Below are positions 61,448 to 64,000 of a stretch of DNA of 64,000 bases, piece after piece; position 1 is the stretch's first letter, and each line of letters begins with the position of its first letter. The stretch covers positions 62,001 to 126,000 of the forward strand of contig CAMNQF010000006.1 in NCBI GenBank assembly GCA_946548895.1. Direction: 5' to 3'. This DNA is from an uncultured bacterium. Lineage in GTDB: Bacteria; Bacillota; Clostridia; Oscillospirales; Oscillospiraceae. The notes under the pieces were generated by a model that was not told where the DNA came from, did no database searches, and worked only from the letters and a program-made list of their open reading frames with translations. A program made the position numbers and the translations under genes.

Positions 61448-62188
61448 ATGGGCAAGAAGTATTTTACGCTCAGCTTCGATGATGGGCTGGAGCAAGACAA
61501 ACAGGTGATCCGGCTGATGAAGCAATACGGGCTTAAAGGGACTTTCAACCTCAATGCCGGCCTGTTCGGCGCCCGCGGCGAGGTGAAGGGAATCGGAACC
61601 TTCTCTTTCCAGGACTGCCCCGAGGGGGTAAGTCACAAGTGGCCCTTCTCCTATGTGCGGCACAACCGAATCCCGCAGGACGAGGTGCTCCAGGTCTATG
61701 AGGGGATGGAAATTGCCACCCATGGCTTCCGGCATGAATCCCTGGGCGCTGTCAGCGAGGACGAAATGCGCGCGTCGGTGGACGCGGACAAGGCCGCCCT
61801 GGAGGGGCTCTTTGGCGTCCCCATCGTGGGCCATGCTTATGCGCAGGGCTCCACCTCACCGGCGGTGCAGGCGTATTTGAAGGAACGAGGCTACCGGTAT
61901 GCCAGGGCAGTGTTCCCCTCCGGCGGCTATGAGTTCCCCGAAAACCCGCTGAACTTCCGCCCCTCCACCTCCATCATTTTGAAGGACGCCATGAAGCTGG
62001 TGGAGCGCTTCAAGCGCGAGGAGGCCCAGGATCGGGACTTGCTGCTATACCTCTGGGCGCACAGCTATGAAATGGACTACGGAAAGGGCAATGCCAGCTG
62101 GGATGCCCTGGAACGGCTTTTTGAGGCCATCGCGGGGCGCAGCGATATCGTATACTGCACCAACAGCGAGGCATTCTCACATATTTGA
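61448..62188 (+). CDS. Polysaccharide deacetylase (NodB fold)
   Basis: 246 residues, 2 bases behind the esterase stop. Motif 1 TLSFDDGLEQD supplies the metal-binding Asp pair and motif 2 ATHGFRHESL the His-x3-His. The remainder follows the NodB barrel, ending with LLYLWAHSYEMD (the final conserved His). There is no signal peptide, so it acts inside the cell on acetylated or N-acetylated sugar fragments, unlike the usual cell-wall deacetylases. Substrate not fixed. Confidence 0.86.
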   Translation: MGKKYFTLSFDDGLEQDKQVIRLMKQYGLKGTFNLNAGLFGARGEVKGIGTFSFQDCPEGVSHKWPFSYVRHNRIPQDEVLQVYEGMEIATHGFRHESLGAVSEDEMRASVDADKAALEGLFGVPIVGHAYAQGSTSPAVQAYLKERGYRYARAVFPSGGYEFPENPLNFRPSTSIILKDAMKLVERFKREEAQDRDLLLYLWAHSYEMDYGKGNASWDALERLFEAIAGRSDIVYCTNSEAFSHI

Positions 62189-62202
62189 GGGGGCGCAGAT
62201 AG

Positions 62203-64000
62203 ATGAAAAAACAAAACTTTAACACGGGCTGGCTGTTCAGTGCCGTGGGCGGGGAGCAGGCTATGAAGCCCGTTACGCTTCCCCATGACGCAATGCTGTA
62301 CGAGAAACGCTCGAAGAATGCCGCTACAGCGGGGGCCTGCGGATATTTTCCCGGCGGCGCCTATGTCTATATCAAACGGCTTCCCGTGCCCGAGGAGTGG
62401 CGGGAGCAGTCCGCTGTCCTGGAATTTGAGGCGGTCTATCAAAACGCCCAGGTGTTCGTGAACGGCGCCCTCGCCGCCGAGCAGCGGTACGGCTATACCA
62501 ACTTCTTTGTGGCGCTGGATCGGTATCTGAAATACGGCGAGGAAAATGAGATCAAGGTGATCGCCGACAACTCGGCGGTGCCCAATTCCCGCTGGTATTC
62601 CGGGAGCGGGATCTATCGGAACGTAAACCTTTTCCTTGGGGATCGGAGCCATATCATCCCCGACGGCCTGTTGATCTCCACCTCCGGGAACGACACGGCC
62701 CATGTGAAGGCGTCGGTCACCGGCGGCGACACGGTTCGGGTCTCCATCCTGGACGGCGAAAGCATCGCGGCGCAGGCCGAGGCGCCGGTAAAGGACGGGG
62801 CAGCTTCCGTGGACATCCCCGTTTCCCAGCCCCGGCTTTGGGACGCAGACCACCCCGAGCTGTATCTGTGCCGGGCGGAGCTGCTGAAGGACGGCGAGGT
62901 GGTGGACACGGCGGAGGAGCGGTTTGGTTTCCGCACCCTCAGCTGGAGCGTCAAGGGTTTCTTCGTGAATGGGCAAGAGACGCTGCTTCGCGGCGCCTGC
63001 ATCCACCACGACAACGGCATCCTGGGCGCGTGCTCCTTTGAAGCTGCTGAACTCCGCCGCGTCCGGCTGCTCAAGGAGGCCGGCTTCAACGCGATACGTT
63101 CCTCCCATAACCCGGCGTCCAAAGCCTTGCTGGATGCCTGTGACCAGCTGGGTATGTATGTCATGGATGAATTCTGCGACAACTGGCTGGTGCATAAAAA
63201 CCCCTACGACTATGCGGACAAGGATTTCCGTGCGTGGTGGGAACGGGATCTCACTGCCATGGTGATCAAAAACTACAACCACCCCAGTGTAGTCATGAAT
63301 TCCATCGGGAACGAGATCTCCGAGCTGGCCATCCCCGAGGGACAGGAGTACTGCAAAAAGCTGGCCGTCCTGGCCCGGAAGCTGGATCCGGGGAAGGCCG
63401 TGACCCTGGGCGTCAACCTGATGCTGTGCAGTATGTCGGCCAAGGGCGGCGGCATATACGGCGACAAAAAGGACGGGAAGGAGAACAAAAACGGCAGCCA
63501 GACCATGGATAATGTCCCTACCAGCGCGTTTTTCAATATGCTGATGAACATGGCCGGGGGGATGATTGAAAAAATGGCCGCCAAGCCCGCCGCGGATAAT
63601 GCCACAAAGGTGTGCTTCTCCTACCTGGATATCGGCGGATATAACTACGCCGCCTCCCGGTATGAGAAGGACGGCACACTTCATCCGGACCGGGTTATCG
63701 TCGGCTCCGAGACCTTGCCCAAAAACCTCTATCACAACTGGCAGCTGGTGAAAAAGCTCCCCTATGTCATCGGCGATTTCATGTGGACCGGCTGGGACTA
63801 CCTGGGGGAGTCCGGCATCGGCACCGTCCGCTACAAAAGCTTCAAGAATCCCGGCCAGGACGCGCCTATCATTTCCGGCGGCTGCGGCGTGATCGACATC
63901 TGCGGAAAGCTCCGCCCCGAGGTGCAGTGGAACCGGCTGACTTGGGGACTGGATCACACCCCCGGTATCGGTGTGGAACCGTATACCCACGCCGGGGAGA
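62203..64000 (+). CDS. GH2 glycosidase, N-terminal part (3' end outside the window)
   Basis: About 600 residues are visible and the frame is open to the last base. MKKQNFNTGWLFSAVGGEQA begins the sugar-binding jelly roll, with LEFEAVYQNAQVFVNG and SRWYSGSGIYRNV, typical of GH2. An immunoglobulin-like domain follows (PRLWDADHPELYLCRAEL). In the TIM barrel, the acid/base Glu is in VVMNSIGNEISE and the probable nucleophile Glu in RVIVGSETLP. FNAIRSSHNPASKALLDACDQLGMYVMDE is the classic GH2 block. It is cytoplasmic. AGGGGG lies before the ATG, 14 bases behind the deacetylase stop. Probably a beta-galactosidase or relative. Confidence 0.9.
   Translation, partial: MKKQNFNTGWLFSAVGGEQAMKPVTLPHDAMLYEKRSKNAATAGACGYFPGGAYVYIKRLPVPEEWREQSAVLEFEAVYQNAQVFVNGALAAEQRYGYTNFFVALDRYLKYGEENEIKVIADNSAVPNSRWYSGSGIYRNVNLFLGDRSHIIPDGLLISTSGNDTAHVKASVTGGDTVRVSILDGESIAAQAEAPVKDGAASVDIPVSQPRLWDADHPELYLCRAELLKDGEVVDTAEERFGFRTLSWSVKGFFVNGQETLLRGACIHHDNGILGACSFEAAELRRVRLLKEAGFNAIRSSHNPASKALLDACDQLGMYVMDEFCDNWLVHKNPYDYADKDFRAWWERDLTAMVIKNYNHPSVVMNSIGNEISELAIPEGQEYCKKLAVLARKLDPGKAVTLGVNLMLCSMSAKGGGIYGDKKDGKENKNGSQTMDNVPTSAFFNMLMNMAGGMIEKMAAKPAADNATKVCFSYLDIGGYNYAASRYEKDGTLHPDRVIVGSETLPKNLYHNWQLVKKLPYVIGDFMWTGWDYLGESGIGTVRYKSFKNPGQDAPIISGGCGVIDICGKLRPEVQWNRLTWGLDHTPGIGVEPYTHAGE

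Noticed and set aside
1-64000. CRISPR array or diversity-generating retroelement
   Set aside because: No spaced direct repeats of suitable length and no reverse transcriptase were seen.

Overview
The window looks like the chromosome of a gut Clostridia, most likely Oscillospiraceae (Flavonifractor/Oscillibacter-like). The reasons are GC-rich Firmicutes coding with strong AGGAGG ribosome sites, AgrC/LytTR two-component pairs, giant membrane-anchored GH3 enzymes, GPH-type sugar transporters, and an integrative-element gene set typical of gut Firmicutes. I found no rRNA, tRNA, CRISPR array or intact transposase.

Layout: (1) 1-687 is the 3' end of a VWA-domain gene. (2) 0.87-9.2 kb, minus strand, holds two domain-permuted, membrane-anchored GH3 glycosidases preceded by a GHKL histidine kinase/LytTR regulator pair. 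(3) 9.2-10.6 kb is gene-poor, with a broken small gene, a candidate promoter and a strong leader terminator. (4) 10.6-23.6 kb is one long co-directional operon of a mobile element: a JAMM/JAB protease carrying a possible ubiquitin-like segment, a ThiF/E1-like protein (frameshifted), a sliding clamp, an N6-adenine-methyltransferase-like protein, a PRTRC-B/E2-like protein, a Rad52-type annealing protein, an SbcC/Rad50-like ATPase, a CHC2 primase (interrupted by TAG) and several conserved unknowns, closed by a clear terminator. (5) 23.9-29.7 kb has an OmpR-type two-component system divergent from a fused ABC ATPase-permease and a DUF6273-like surface protein, with a regular array of 11-bp-spaced TTGAG boxes between them. 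(6) 30.1-34.6 kb has a GH78-like lipoprotein and a second LytTR kinase/regulator pair. (7) 34.8-49.5 kb is an operon of four more permuted GH3 enzymes, two lipoproteins and two paralogous four-helix membrane proteins. (8) 49.5-57.7 kb has an SGNH-esterase lipoprotein, a sugar isomerase-like TIM barrel, a GH2, a decapitated GH3 and two GPH transporters. (9) 57.7-64 kb has an AraC regulator divergent from a GH43 / SGNH esterase / polysaccharide deacetylase / GH2 operon that runs off the window.

How it fits together: the GH3, GH78 and SGNH surface proteins would trim glycosides or decorated hemicellulose outside the membrane, the two GPH carriers would import the products, and the cytoplasmic GH2, GH43, esterase, deacetylase and isomerase proteins would finish the job. 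The second LytTR pair is linked to this regulon by near-identical paired direct repeats, exactly 21 bp apart, upstream of both the GH78 gene and the lipoprotein-GH3 operon. Substrates are inferred from families only. The most unusual parts are the JAB-E1-E2 module inside a replication/recombination operon that seems to be decaying, the array of six permuted doubly anchored GH3 enzymes, and the newly visible operator arrays.
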